A stretch of DNA of 64,000 nt from Trissonchulus latispiculum (taxonomy: Eukaryota; Nematoda; Enoplea; Enoplida; Ironidae). A program made the translations under genes and the position numbers. A model generated the notes under the pieces. The model worked only from the letters and a program-made list of their open reading frames with translations, had not been told where the DNA came from and ran no database searches. Where the stretch lies: NCBI GenBank assembly GCA_030248195.1, contig JASAND010026383.1, positions 1 through 64,000 of the forward strand, read 5' to 3'. This document shows, piece by piece, positions 23,435-33,869 of this stretch (position 1 is its first letter; each line of letters starts with the position of its first letter).

Positions 23435-23510
23435 AATTTATGCGAAGGAGCAGAATGAGAGACTATATCAACTGTTTGGAACGAACAGCCTTGAAAAGCG
23501 CGAGAACATA
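23435..23510 (+). pseudogene. Relic of exon 2 of a third CTLD-family gene
   Basis: The DNA aligns with CTLD-A exon 2 (4931-5010). The frame at the start gives LCEG, then after a deletion the frame shifts to RMRDYINCLERTALK, against RMTDYTSCLERTALK in CTLD-A. The acceptor AG found in CTLD-A is AC here. The donor site is gone, and a stop follows in the shifted frame. It is therefore an inactivated exon of a third paralogue, nearer to CTLD-A than to CTLD-B in sequence. No neighbouring exons of this copy were recognised. Confidence 0.72.
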
Positions 23511-23717
23511 AGTTATTGCTAAGGACATTAGATATCAGCATAAATTAGCATACATCTACATAGGATTGTATCTTGTGACAACAACATTTGACTTGGAGCT
23601 TGTATTATTAGCCGTTCATCCTACTCCGAGCTTGATGGGGCAGGGCAAGTACGATGTCTGGACCGAAACACTCACAGTTAACTTAATTAAGAGCTATCAG
23701 TTTTATATCTACAAAAC

Positions 23718-25640
23718 GAACGACTGATCAGCACGAATGCACCTGAACGTGCCCACCAGTACGAATGCTTCTGACCGTTCTCATCAGCACGAATGCTACT
23801 GACCTGGCTCGTCAGATCGAATGCTGATGTCCGTGCTCACCAGCACGATTGCTGCTGAGTGTGCTCGCCAGCACGAATGCTGCGGGTCGTGCTTAACAGC
23901 TTAACGTGCTGACCAGTGCGAATGCACGGTAAGCACGGTCTGCAGCATTCGTGCTGGTGAGTACCATCAATAGCATTCGTGCTGATAAGCACGGTCAGCA
24001 GCATTTGTGCTGCAGAGCACGGACAGTAGCATTCGTACTGGTGAGCACGTTCTGGAGCAATCGTGCTGGTCAGCACACTCGACAGCATTCGTGCTGGTAA
24101 GCACGGTCTGCAGCATTTGTGCTTGTGAGAACGGTCAGCAGCATTTGTGCTGGTGAGCACATTCAGGGGCAATCGTGCTGGTGACTACGTTCAGGAGCAC
24201 TCGTGCTGATGAGCACGGTCAGCAGCATTCGTGCTGGTGAGCACGGTCATCAGCAATCCTGCAGGTGAGCACGTTCAGAAGCTATCGTGCTGGAGAGCAT
24301 GGTCAGAAGCATTCGTGTTGGTGGGCACGGTCAGCAGCATTCGTGCTGGTGAGCACGTTCAGGAGCAATCGTGCTGGTGCCCGTGCTCATCAGCACGAAT
24401 GCAGCGGAGCGATCTCCCCAGCAGGATTACTGATGAACTTGCACACAAGCACGAATGCTGTCGAGCGTGCTGACCAGCACGATTGCTTCAGAACGTGCTC
24501 ACAAGCACGAATGGAATGCTGCTGTCCTAGTCCACCAGCACGAATGCTGCTGTCCGTCCTCACCAGCACGATTACTGCTGAGCGTGGTGGCCAGCACGAA
24601 TGCTGCTGACCGTGCTCACCAGCACGATTGCTCCTGAAAGTACAAACCAGCACGATTGCTGATGAACGCGCTCACCAGCACGAATGCGGCTAGCCATGCT
24701 CACCAGCTCTAATGCTGCAGACCGTGCTTATCAGCACGAATGCTGTTGAGCGTGCTCACCAGCACAAATGCTGCCGACCCTGCTCACCGCACGAATGCTG
24801 CAGACCGTGCTTATCAGCACGAATGCTGTTGAACGAGCTCACCAGCACAAATGCTTCTAACCGTTCTCATCAGCACAAATGCTGACCGTGCTTATCAGCA
24901 CGAATGCTCCTGAACGTGCTCACCAGCACGAATGCTTTTGACCGTTCTCATCAGCACGAATGCTGCTGAGTGTGCTCGCCAGCACAAATGCTGCGGGTCG
25001 TGCTTAACAGCATGATTGCTGATGAACGTGCTGACCAGCGCGAATGCACGGTAAGCACGGTCCGCAGCATTCGCGCTGGTGATCGCGGTCAGCAGCATGC
25101 GTGATGATGAGCGCGGACACCAGCATTCGTGCTGATGAAAACGGTCAGCAGCATTCGTGCTGGTGAGCACGGACAGCAGCATTCGTACTGGTGAGCACGT
25201 TCTGGAGCAATCGTGTTGGTCCGCACACTCGACAGCATTCGTGCTGGTAAGCACGGTCTGCAGCATTCGTGCTGGTGAGAACGGTCAGCAGCATTTGTGC
25301 TGGTGAGCACATTCAGGAGCAATCGTGCTGGTGAGTACGTTCAGGAGCACTCATGGTGATGAGCATGATTATCAGTATTCGCGCTGGCCAGCACGTTCAT
25401 CAGCAATCATGCTGTTCAGCACGGCCCGCAGCATTCGTGCTGGTGAGCACGCTCAACAGCATTCGTGCTGGTCAGCACCCTCGACAGTATTCGTGCTGGC
25501 CACAACGCTCAGCAGCAATCGTGCTGGTGAGCACGGACATCAGCATTCGAGCTGGCGAGCCAGGACAGCAGCATTCGCGCTGGTGAGCACATTCAGGAGC
25601 AATCGTGCTGGTAAGCACGGTCTGCAGCATTTGTGCTGAT
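23718..25640. repeat. 30-bp minisatellite of hairpin-forming units in alternating orientation
   Basis: Basic unit: GTGCTGGTGAGCACG followed by about 15 bp such as GTCAGCAGCATTC. GTGCT and AGCAC within each unit can pair around a 4-nt loop. Orientation runs: about 23730-23890 reverse, 23930-24385 forward, 24385-25045 reverse, 25050-25640 forward. The stretch around 23740-24200 is repeated with few changes at about 24930-25345, including its orientation junction. Long ORFs are open on both strands because the unit is a multiple of three and mostly lacks stops; I see no reason to call them proteins. Confidence 0.92.
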
Positions 25641-25645
25641 ACTGG

Positions 25646-25700
25646 CGTGCTAGCCTAACTGGCACGCGTGCTAGCCTAACTGGCACGCGTGCTAGCCTAA
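25646..25700. repeat. 21-bp tandem repeat, about 2.5 copies
   Basis: The unit GCGTGCTAGCCTAACTGGCAC repeats directly after the minisatellite and is nearly palindromic around GCTAGC. Confidence 0.8.
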
Positions 25701-25954
25701 GCCGTCTTTAACACGTCTAAGCCTAAGCCATTTCTTTGTTCTAAGCAGACAATATAAGTAAGCAAGCATGTCTATATTCCTCCGTGTTCCTAAGCATATA
25801 TGTTGCGACAATGTCCCGCGTTTCAAAATAGCTAAGTTCCAAAATTTAGCATAACAAGGAAATTCGAAAAAGTGAAAAGCATGTTGTAGCGAGCTCTCTC
25901 CTCTTTCTGAAAAGGTATTGTGGACGTACTGAGTGTCAGTACAGTGTCAGTACA

Positions 25955-26749
25955 GTGGACAATCCCATTGTATCAGACATAAACAAATTCAAATATCTGA
26001 AGGCTTTCTTGAAGGGGGAGGCTCTTCGGGTCGTAGAAGGTTACCGACTGACAGCTGCGATTTATTCAGTTGTGGTAGACGTCCTCAATGAACGATATGG
26101 AAATGAAGAGATGGCGATATTCGCTCATCTCGAGAAATTACTCAATATGCCATTGGGGAGTCATACCACTCTTCAGTTAAGTCACATCTATGATGAATGT
26201 AAGAAACGCATTCGCAGCTTGGTAGCCTTAGGTCTAAGCGAAGATACCTTCGGACAAGTATTTACTCCATTAGTTTTGTCCAAACTCCCACCTTTAGTGC
26301 GCATTCAGCTTCATGGAAAAAACGCTTCTGATCCATGGAAACGTTCCAGACTTCGAGAGCTCTTGAAGGAGGAGATTAAGGCCAGAGAAATGGGCAAGCA
26401 TTACTCTGGTAAAGTAACGAATCTGCCTAACTACATGAACAGTGGTCATCAGCAGAAAGCTGAGGGCGCTAAGTCCAAACCCAAGTTTGTTCCGACTCAT
26501 GGACCTCTCGTCAATAATTCCAAGTCTAAGAGTCGATGTACCTATTGTCAGGGAAACCATTATGCAGATCTGTGTGAGTCGTACTCCACAACCCAGCAAC
26601 GAGCGGCTAGACTGAAGAAAAAATGTTTTAAGTGCCTGGGAACTGGTCACAGTGCCAAGCAGTGTAAGAAAACTGGTACTTGCTTTTACTGCAAGAAACA
26701 GACACACCACAGCAGTCTATACCCGGAGAAATTCGGTCCAAGCAAATGA
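25955..26749 (+). pseudogene. BEL/Pao gag-like protein with zinc knuckles (5' truncated)
   Basis: A 264-residue frame. The first 160 residues look like the DUF1759 gag region of BEL/Pao elements (KFKYLKAFLKGEA, LNERYG). The C-terminal part has a first Cys-containing motif (CTYCQGNHY..LC), the segment RAARLKKKCFKC, then a CCHC-type knuckle CFKCLGTGHSAKQC and CFYCKKQTHH. Gag packages the element RNA in a cytoplasmic particle. The start codon lies in what is normally the middle of the domain, so the true N-terminus is gone or in another frame. Confidence 0.85.
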
Positions 26750-26803
26750 TTCGCTAGCAGCAGCGATTTCAATCAGAAGCCTTTAACGAGAGGTTCACAG
26801 CTT

Positions 26804-28924
26804 TTGCAGTCTTCGAATCACATCCAGATGCAAATGGCAGAGGTCAACTTTCCAGACAAAGACTTTAAGGCTAGAATCTTCTTCGATTTAGGAAGTGCAA
26901 GAAGCTATATTAGCTCTTCCACTGCAAGAAAGCTTAATCTTAAGTTTTCTGGCGAAGAAACTATTTCAGTAGCAAAATTCGGTGAAGCTAGACGGCGAAC
27001 AGTTACCTATAAAAGGACGCAGCTGGAAATTCTGGTCAATGGAAGTGATAAAATTCCGGTTTTCGCTCTGGTGACAGATATCATCACCGTTTCTATCCTG
27101 AAATACAAAATAGACATATCCAAACATCCAATCCTTACTAGAGTGTCTTTGGCTGATCCAGTAGCTTTCGTGACAGAGCCAGTGACCATTGATATTCTCA
27201 TTGGAGCAGATCATTACTACGAATTTTTTTGGTTCCGAAAGGATTGTTCTAGATGACGGATTCTACTTGATGGATTCCAAATTTGGATATATTCCCACAG
27301 GGAAGATTCCCATGGAGGATGATACTCAAGCCGTTAATGTCGCCATGCTCAGCACTGCCTCTGATGGTGGGTGTTTCCAGAGTTTTCAACGCTTCTGGTC
27401 TTTAGAAGACATAGGAGTAAAAGATAATCCATATGATGAAGATGACGACAGGGCATTGCATAAATTTAACTCAACGGTTAAGAGAAAAGATGGCCGGTAT
27501 GAAGTTACCTGGCCTTGGAAGGAGGAATCACCTAATCTTCCCTCGAACTACAATCTTGCCTATAGTACGCTAAAGTCTTTGCTGAATCGAATTCAGAAAG
27601 ACAGTGATGTTATCCAGTCATATAATAAAGTTATTCAAGACCAATTGAAGACTGGAGTTATTGAAACGGTTAACGAGAACAACAACGATAGTCAAGCCTT
27701 AATCCACTATCTTCCACATCACTGTGTCATCAGAAAAGACAGAGCCACGACCACATTAAGGGTTGTTTATGATGCATCAGCCAAGAGTCAAAAGAATAGC
27801 CCTAACCTGAATGATTGCCTGCTAAGAGGACATGTCGTGCTTCAGGATCTATGTGGCATGTTGATCAGATTTAGCCAGCACTGTGTAGCTATGGCGTGTG
27901 ATATAGAGAAGGCATTTTTACAAGTGGGTCTCTATGAGCAAGATCGGGAAGTAACTAGATTACTTTGGTTGAAAGATGCGTCCAAACCTTTGTGCACCGA
28001 AAACTTAGTCACCTGCCGATTCAGGAGAGTCGCATTTGCAATTCTTTCCAGCCCCTTCTTATTGGCAGCTACTATCAAGCATCATTTAACAGTCCAGAAT
28101 ACCACAACTGCTTCAGACATAGTTGATAATATATACGTTGACAACGTCTTGGCAGGTCGATCCGGTATATCAGACGCCATTGAGTTCTATCGAGATGCTA
28201 AGCGATTGTTCAGTATGATCTCAATGAATATTAGAGAATGGTATACCAACTGTCAAGAATTAGTAGAATCAATTTCTCTAGAAGATAGAGAACAGGGAGC
28301 TTGTCCAAAGATCTTAGGTTTGTACTGGGATACTCGAAAGCATACATGCGCTGGGGGGGTTTGTGGGCTTTTCACCCCCCAAACCTGGAGCTCATCCCCC
28401 CAGAGGGGTCCCTCACCCCCCCCCCAGAATCCGGATTTTCCCGGTTTTTGGGCCATTGGCCGCCGGCTCACCCCCGCCCAGAACTTCCCCTCTTGCACAT
28501 GTCTGCTCGAAAGGATACTATTCAGTGTCCAGTGATCAAAGAAGTTGCCTTAAGTGTTCCCACAAAGAGAAACGTTTTAAAGATAGCATCTGAACTATTT
28601 GATCCTTGTGGATATCTGTCACCCGTCACCGTGAAGAGTAAATGTCTAGTCCAAGGAATACGGAAGCGAAACTACGGTTGGGATGAACCTCTTCCAGACG
28701 AATTTTCTATCCCAGTGAACCAAACTATACAAGAGCTAGTCGCTGGTTCCAAGGTTTCCATTCCCCGACTTCAAGACTCACATGCAGACGATTATTCTGC
28801 CAAATTTCAGATTCACTGTTTCTGCGATGCCTCTGCTAAAGCTTATGCCGCGGCTGTGTACTTGCGTGTTATTCTGCCAAACGGGTACTCTCGGACCAGC
28901 CTTGTGTTTTCCAAAACCAGGTAG
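26804..28924 (+). pseudogene. BEL/Pao pol, first part: aspartic protease and reverse transcriptase
   Basis: The protease-like part (frame 26804-27256) has FFDLGSARSYIS where an active DSG or DTG would be expected, so the triad is changed to DLG. A one-base change in the T run at 27224-27230 moves the frame, then LHKFNSTVKR, HYLPHHCVIRKD and LRVVYDASAK follow, with DIEKAFLQV (first RT catalytic Asp kept). The second catalytic motif reads YVDN, not YVDD. The stretch YWDTRK is interrupted by a 165-bp insert, after which SELFDPCGYLSPVTVK resumes in another frame. FCDASAKAYAAAVY is the RNase H start. With two catalytic motifs changed the enzyme is inactive. Confidence 0.88.
28341..28513. mobile_element. 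hAT-like MITE inserted in the BEL/Pao pol gene
   Basis: CTCGAAAG at 28333-28340 recurs at 28506-28513, an 8-bp target duplication. The ends are inverted: CATACATGCGC on the left, and the reverse complement of the right end is CAGACATGTGC. Eight-bp duplications and ends starting CA are typical of hAT elements. The inside is a G/C-rich hairpin of C and G runs with no coding content. Taking out the insert and one duplication brings the two flanking pol frames back together, which confirms the limits. Confidence 0.85.
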
Positions 28925-30960
28925 CCCCTATCAAAGCAGTCTCTCTTCCGAGACTGGAACTAATGGCTGTTGTTGTTGGAACGAGAATCACGAAGTTCGT
29001 GCTTCAAGAGTTCAAGAAATTTCAAGTTCAAGTTCAAGTTCAAGAAAACACGTCCCAGATGTTACCGTATGGACTGATTTTAAATGTGTATTAAGCTGGC
29101 TGTCCTCAAAAAAGGTTTTGGCGACATTCGTTCAAAAACGAGCCAAGGAAATCAAAGCCCTCAATCAAGCTATATTTAGATATGTACCTTCAGAATGTAA
29201 CCCAGCAGATCTTCCTACACGTGGTATGGTAGTCGAAGACCTACAAAAATCGTCACTGTGGTGGTCTGGTCCGCAATTTCTTAATCTAAAAGAGTATATG
29301 TGGCCAGAAAACGAGTTCACTGAATCCGAGGATATTGAAAACATTGAGACAGTCTCTATGTCGAAAATAACTGATGATTCAAGGAACACCAAGAAATCAT
29401 TGACTTGGACAGATTTTCGACATTGGCTAAGCTGCTTCGAGTTACCACATACGTCTCTAAATTCATCAGCAAATGTAAGTGAGCAGACACTTCAGTTTTC
29501 GTAACTCCAGCTGAACTTGCAAAGGCAGAATTTGTTTGGGTGAAGCACATACAAAGTAGGGCATACGGAAGTTTGTCGGAACGTCAGAAACTATTGAAAT
29601 TGTCCCATTTAAAGACATTCCTTGACAGTCAAGGAATACTGCGGTGCTGATCACGACTAGAAAACGCGGGTGTAGTTACTCATCCAGCTTTACTTCCTAA
29701 GAATCACAAGTCCTCAGATTTAGTCATTTCTAGTTGTCATCAGCGACTTCTGCATTCAGGTACCCGTCAGACTTTGGCCCAAGTCAGAAATAAGTATTGG
29801 ATTCCTTGCGGTCGCTCGCAGGTACAAAGAGTAATTCGTGATGCAATGTTTGCAAAACGTATGAAGGCGGTTCATTTAGGGTTCCAGACTTCCCTCCTAT
29901 GCCAGAGTTGCGGTTATCAATGGAATATCCTTTCACTCACGTGGGCATTTACTATTTTGGTCCTCTTTTCGTCAAAGCTGATGCTAGAGATAACGACAAC
30001 AACCCTAAAGTTTGGATATGTTTATTTACCTGTTCCGTTACCAGATGTATTCACCTTGAAGTAGTTTCTGATTGCTCGACAGATCAATTTATTCTGTGCT
30101 TTCGTAGATTCGCTGCTCTGTATGCCGAAAACCGTAGTCTGCGATTACGCAAAACAGTTTAAAGCATCTGCAGACATGTTTAAACGCCTTTTCCAGTCCA
30201 AAAAAGTGCATGATTTTAGTACTCAAAGGGATTCAGTGGAAATTCATCCCAAGCCTGTCTCCTTGGATGGGAGGATTCTACGAAGGACTGGTGGGAACAG
30301 TCAAGAGATCTCTTAGAAAATGTCTGGGGTCAAGTCACCTGACCAAAGATCAACTACAAACGATTATTGTTGAGGTTTCTCAAGTCGTTAACTACAGACC
30401 TCTTATGGAAGTCTCCTCAGGTGGAAGGAGGAAGTCCTAACGCCATCGCATTTCCTAGCAAGGCGTACCAAGATTGGCGTTCCCAGTTATGAATCAACAT
30501 CTGAACACGATTTTCAGATTGGAAAGTGTAACCGGGAAAGATTTAACATGTGGAATAAAGGTCAAAAGCTGTTGAATCAATTTTGGAAAATCTGGATACG
30601 CGAATACTTGACTTCGCTTCGAGAACGAAGTATAACTAACCACAAAGTCAGAAATGCAAGTGACATTATAGCAAAACCAGATGTGGTTGTGCTAATTAAT
30701 GAAAATCTACCCAGATGTCGATGAAGACTTGGCAAAATTGAGGAACTTCGTGTTAGTAAATATGGCCAAGCCCGTTCGGCTACAATTTTAATTCCCGGAG
30801 GAAAGCAGTTGTGGAGACCACTTAAACTTGTGTATCCATTAGAACAAGGTTTAGAACGAGCTAAAGAAATTGGGAATAAGGATGAACTTTCGTCAAAATC
30901 AGCTCTACAAAGGCAAAAATAAAAGCGAAGCAGAAAATTAAAGAAATGCTTGACGACGAA
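28925..30960 (+). pseudogene. BEL/Pao pol, second part: RNase H, integrase and DUF5641-like tail
   Basis: After a frame change near 28921 the frame 28925-29504 reads VWTDFKCVLSWL and KRAKEI, then NPADLPTRG, the RNase H to integrase linker. The integrase zinc region has SCHQRLLHSGTRQTL, but its two later Cys are gone (RDAMFAKRMK). The catalytic core has GIYYFGPLFVK, where the usual D of D-F/Y-x-G-P is Y, then VWICLFTCSVTRCIHLEVVSD. The SPWMGGFYEGLVG and VSQVVNYRPL segments follow, and a DUF5641-like end with LTSLRERS and RPLKLVYPLEQG near 30600-30850. Several frameshifts are present. Confidence 0.82.
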
Positions 30961-31152
30961 GAAAACTCGTCGACAAAATGTTTGTGAAGTTCACAAACAG
31001 TAATCTTCAAAGTCAAATAGTCAAATTTAGTATACAGTTCGTTGTAAATTCACGAACTAAGTCAATTGTATATTGACTGAGAATCTTCTGAATGCATCTA
31101 TCAGTACGAGTACCTTGTAAGTTTACTTATAGTATTTTTGTTCTTTTTAGAG

Positions 31153-32307
31153 ATGAAGATCGTCGTCGATGCTGAGTCCCCTCTGTCACGATATTTCCGG
31201 TTTCCTCCAGTGCCCTTTGGAAACAACTCCATTACCTCTGTGCAAATGAGGATATGGTGCTGCATTCTGCGTCAGCATGGATTAAACCTCGATGCCAACT
31301 TTGTTCTCAACTGTAGTGGCTTTCGAGCCAGCAAAACTGCAATGGAACAGTGGGCATTGAGGCAAATCGGCAATCGCCTAATTCCCGATTGGATATTTCG
31401 AATGGAAGATGTCTATTTCGCTGTCCTGGTTTATCAGGTACAACATCGAGAAAATCCCTTCTTTCGAAAATCCCTTGTTTCAGGAACTGGTCAAAGTGGC
31501 TACGATATGAACTAGTGATGATAATCAGTTAGAATTTGTTGTCAGTTCCACTAGAGAGCATTTGTGGTCCACTGGTCTCCGCCCCGAAACTCTGGTAAAC
31601 ATCGACGTTCCTTCGTACCCCGGATTCAATATTTATGGTCGAATTCTCAACAGAGTCTTGAGACAGTTTATCAATGACGAATTTACTATTCCCTTTTCTG
31701 TAGATCAACTCCTTGCCACCAGTATGCTTTCGCACCCTGTATCACGCTATCGAAAAACCGTACTTTTGCTATCGGATAGTTAAAGCTGTCAAGCCAAATC
31801 TATTGTGGGAGGAACTGTGGTTGCTATATATGGCGCCCAGTATAATGATCTGGCCAAAGCAGTCAATAAGCGTAATCTTATCGTAATATTATTACTAAAT
31901 ATTGTACCAGGGCTTATCGCAGTGTGACCAAACCACAAAAGCCAAACCAGTGCAATTCAAGATTACCGTGTTGTGAACATTTCGTGCGGAGTCAATAACG
32001 CCAAACGGTCACATCATCGATGGGAACACTCCTGCGTAAACTTCGAAAGGTGATGGACCGCGTTTCTTCCAAGGGTTCCACCACCTTAATCCTAAACTCA
32101 ACCATTCCTACTCCACGTGTTACCAACGTTGCGAGTCATCATTTGTGGATACAACAAAAGATGAGTCGCTATCAACCCAACCCCAACATCCATTTTGTGA
32201 GCTGGTTGAATTCCAGTTCATCCATCCATTCTAATTCTTCACTTGATGAGACCAAATATGATTCTGATCAGCTACATGTCAATCACGAAGGCTTCCATAC
32301 AATTTAG
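31153..32307 (+). pseudogene. Degenerate intronless ORF, SGNH-hydrolase-like
   Basis: Frames 31153-31515, 31562-31783 and 32020-32307 follow each other on the same strand with stops between. The later parts resemble the SGNH/GDSL esterase-like fold: FVVSSTREHLW and VPSYPGFNI in place of the first block, LLRKLRKVMDRVSS and TLILNSTIPTPR in the middle, and near the C-terminus YDSDQLHVNHEGFH, which looks like the final D-x-x-H block. The usual GDS motif is not clear. The first 100 residues match nothing I know. It has no introns and follows the BEL/Pao element by 200 bp, so it may be a passenger or extra ORF of a retroelement, or a separate retrocopy. The family call is tentative. Confidence 0.4.
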
Positions 32308-33376
32308 AAAAAATGGAGCCAAATCAACCCCGTCTTACGCCTGACTCCCTACACCCTCAGCGGTCAGAAGTCTGAACCTCGCCCAAGCAAACGCAGGCGT
32401 CTTCAAGAAGGAAATTAACTGTCTTTCCGGAGTGTTGCGCCCTGCGCAATATCATTATTAATAAAGAAAGAACAGTGACTTAAAAGACGTAGAGATTTGA
32501 TCCATTACTAAAATAGTTGTAAACAGAAACTAGAACTATCTGGTTATGTGGAATGAATTTTGTCTGTTTTTTGGGCTAGCTGTAAATAGTCTAATTGTTG
32601 TGTTTATTAAATTAGAATAAGATGATTGAGAGAGGTTGCTTTTAAAAGAATGCGTAATGTATGTATGGGACAGACTTAGTCGTATAGTAGACTGCGTTAG
32701 ACTTTACTGCTCAGTTAATTTTATATTTATATGTTAAGGGCAATGTTGGTTTATCTATTCTCAATCACTACACCGTACAATTGCACATTTTACGTGCGCC
32801 TATTAGTTTGAATGTATTGGTTAAAGCTAAGGGTTTGGGCGACAACACCATTTTTGCAAAAGTGCGATTATTTTGATTTGAACATCGATTTCTTTAAAAC
32901 CACCTAACCCAAGTCACACATGTTTTGGCAGCATGAAAATTTTCACTATTACGGAAGGACATTTTTGCTGGTATGGGACCACACACCAAATTGGGAGAGA
33001 TGGATGTTTATAGCAAGCGCACACGATGGTAAAAATAACAAGACTGGCGGAGGAATCGAGTAATGAGTTGAACCATCTCAACGAGCGCCCCCTACCATAT
33101 AACACCCCAATTACGTAGCACCTAATGTGTATCGCTGGAAAGCTCCCAATACCTATACAGCACTTTGGGGGAGCTACGTGATTATATCTATATATCCCCA
33201 ATCCATGATGACACGAATGCTTAGCTGAAGCTAAGGTGTTTGGTGTACCAAAAACGTAGCTAGGGTTGTTAAGCAGCCGAACGGTTGACCATGTATCACC
33301 TTGATCCATTACAATTTGTAAGTAGAAATCCAACCTTTTTATTATGCCGACTCTAATCTTGTGTCTACAATTTCAG
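32308..33376. other. Intergenic or intronic DNA before the RING exon
   Basis: An AATAAA occurs at 32459-32464 shortly after the SGNH-like frame. The part at 32830-32960 is related to the repeat near 8270-8340. An exon feeding into the RING exon at 33377 must lie somewhere upstream, but none is convincing. Confidence 0.35.
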
Positions 33377-33667
33377 GTCATTCCCAGGAAAGAAATGTTG
33401 GACGAGCATAAGAAATCTGAACATAGTGATCTGTCCCTTCTATTCAACAGGGCAGATCAGCAGAATACAGAGACTAAATTCAATTTATACAATGAGCTCC
33501 CGCTCGCCCCAAATGCTGATGAATGCAGCATCTGTGTGAACAATGAAAGACGGTCCGCGCTGATACCGTGCGGGCACACGGGGTGTCAGTTTTGACGGAC
33601 ACGGTTCCAGTTCTGCCCATGGTGCAGAGCTGGTGTCGAAAAGGTGCAGAAATTGTACTTTTTGTAA
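33377..33667 (+). pseudogene. Terminal exon of a RING-finger protein with an in-frame TGA at a zinc ligand
   Basis: The exon follows the acceptor ACAATTTCAG and is open from its first base. It reads DECSICVNNERRS, then LIPCGHTGC, QF, then TGA at 33593-33595, then FQFCPWCRAG and TAA at 33665-33667. Counting RING ligands (C-x2-C ... C-x-H-x2-C-x2-C ... C-x2-C), the TGA stands exactly at the sixth ligand, a Cys. The C-terminal position and spacing fit RING E3 ligases of the IAP/MEX/neuralized type, which pass ubiquitin to substrates. The frame continues normally after TGA. Either a TGY to TGA nonsense change has killed it, or TGA is read through. Upstream exons are unknown. Confidence 0.7.
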
Positions 33668-33869
33668 ACTTATTACTTGTGTTTCACTTGTATCGGACAT
33701 TAAAGGTTGAAAGTGTTTCATGCACTGTAGGTTTGTAGAGAACTTTCACAAGTCGATGTTGTCTTGTCTAGCTCAACATAGCGAGCATACAAGCCTTCTG
33801 TCGACCAGAGCGTAATGTTAAAGTTTGCAGAAGACAAAAACAAAAACAAACTACTTCACGTAAACAAAC

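Larger units (their letters stand above)
25955..30960 (+). mobile_element. Decayed BEL/Pao LTR retrotransposon (gag-pol, no LTRs recognised)
   Basis: Gag, aspartic protease, reverse transcriptase, RNase H, integrase and a C-terminal DUF5641-like region occur in the order expected for BEL/Pao. The frame is broken at a seven-T run (27224-27230), near 28921, near 29504, and several times in the integrase. A MITE is inserted at 28341-28513. I compared DNA before the gag (25700-25955) with DNA after the pol (30900-31140) and saw no shared LTR, so the ends are lost or diverged, and the 5' end of gag also looks missing. The element cannot transpose by itself. Confidence 0.9.

Noticed and set aside
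23837..25639. Long ORFs of His/Cys/Ser/Thr repeats on both strands in the minisatellite
   Set aside because: The 30-bp unit is divisible by three and mostly lacks stops, so several frames stay open by arithmetic; no start, splice context or family match.
23718..25640. CRISPR-like array
   Set aside because: Units are back-to-back near-identical 30-mers without unique spacers, orientation switches, and the context is eukaryotic.
32914..33333. 139-residue minus-strand ORF
   Set aside because: Overlaps dispersed repeat sequence and matches no family.
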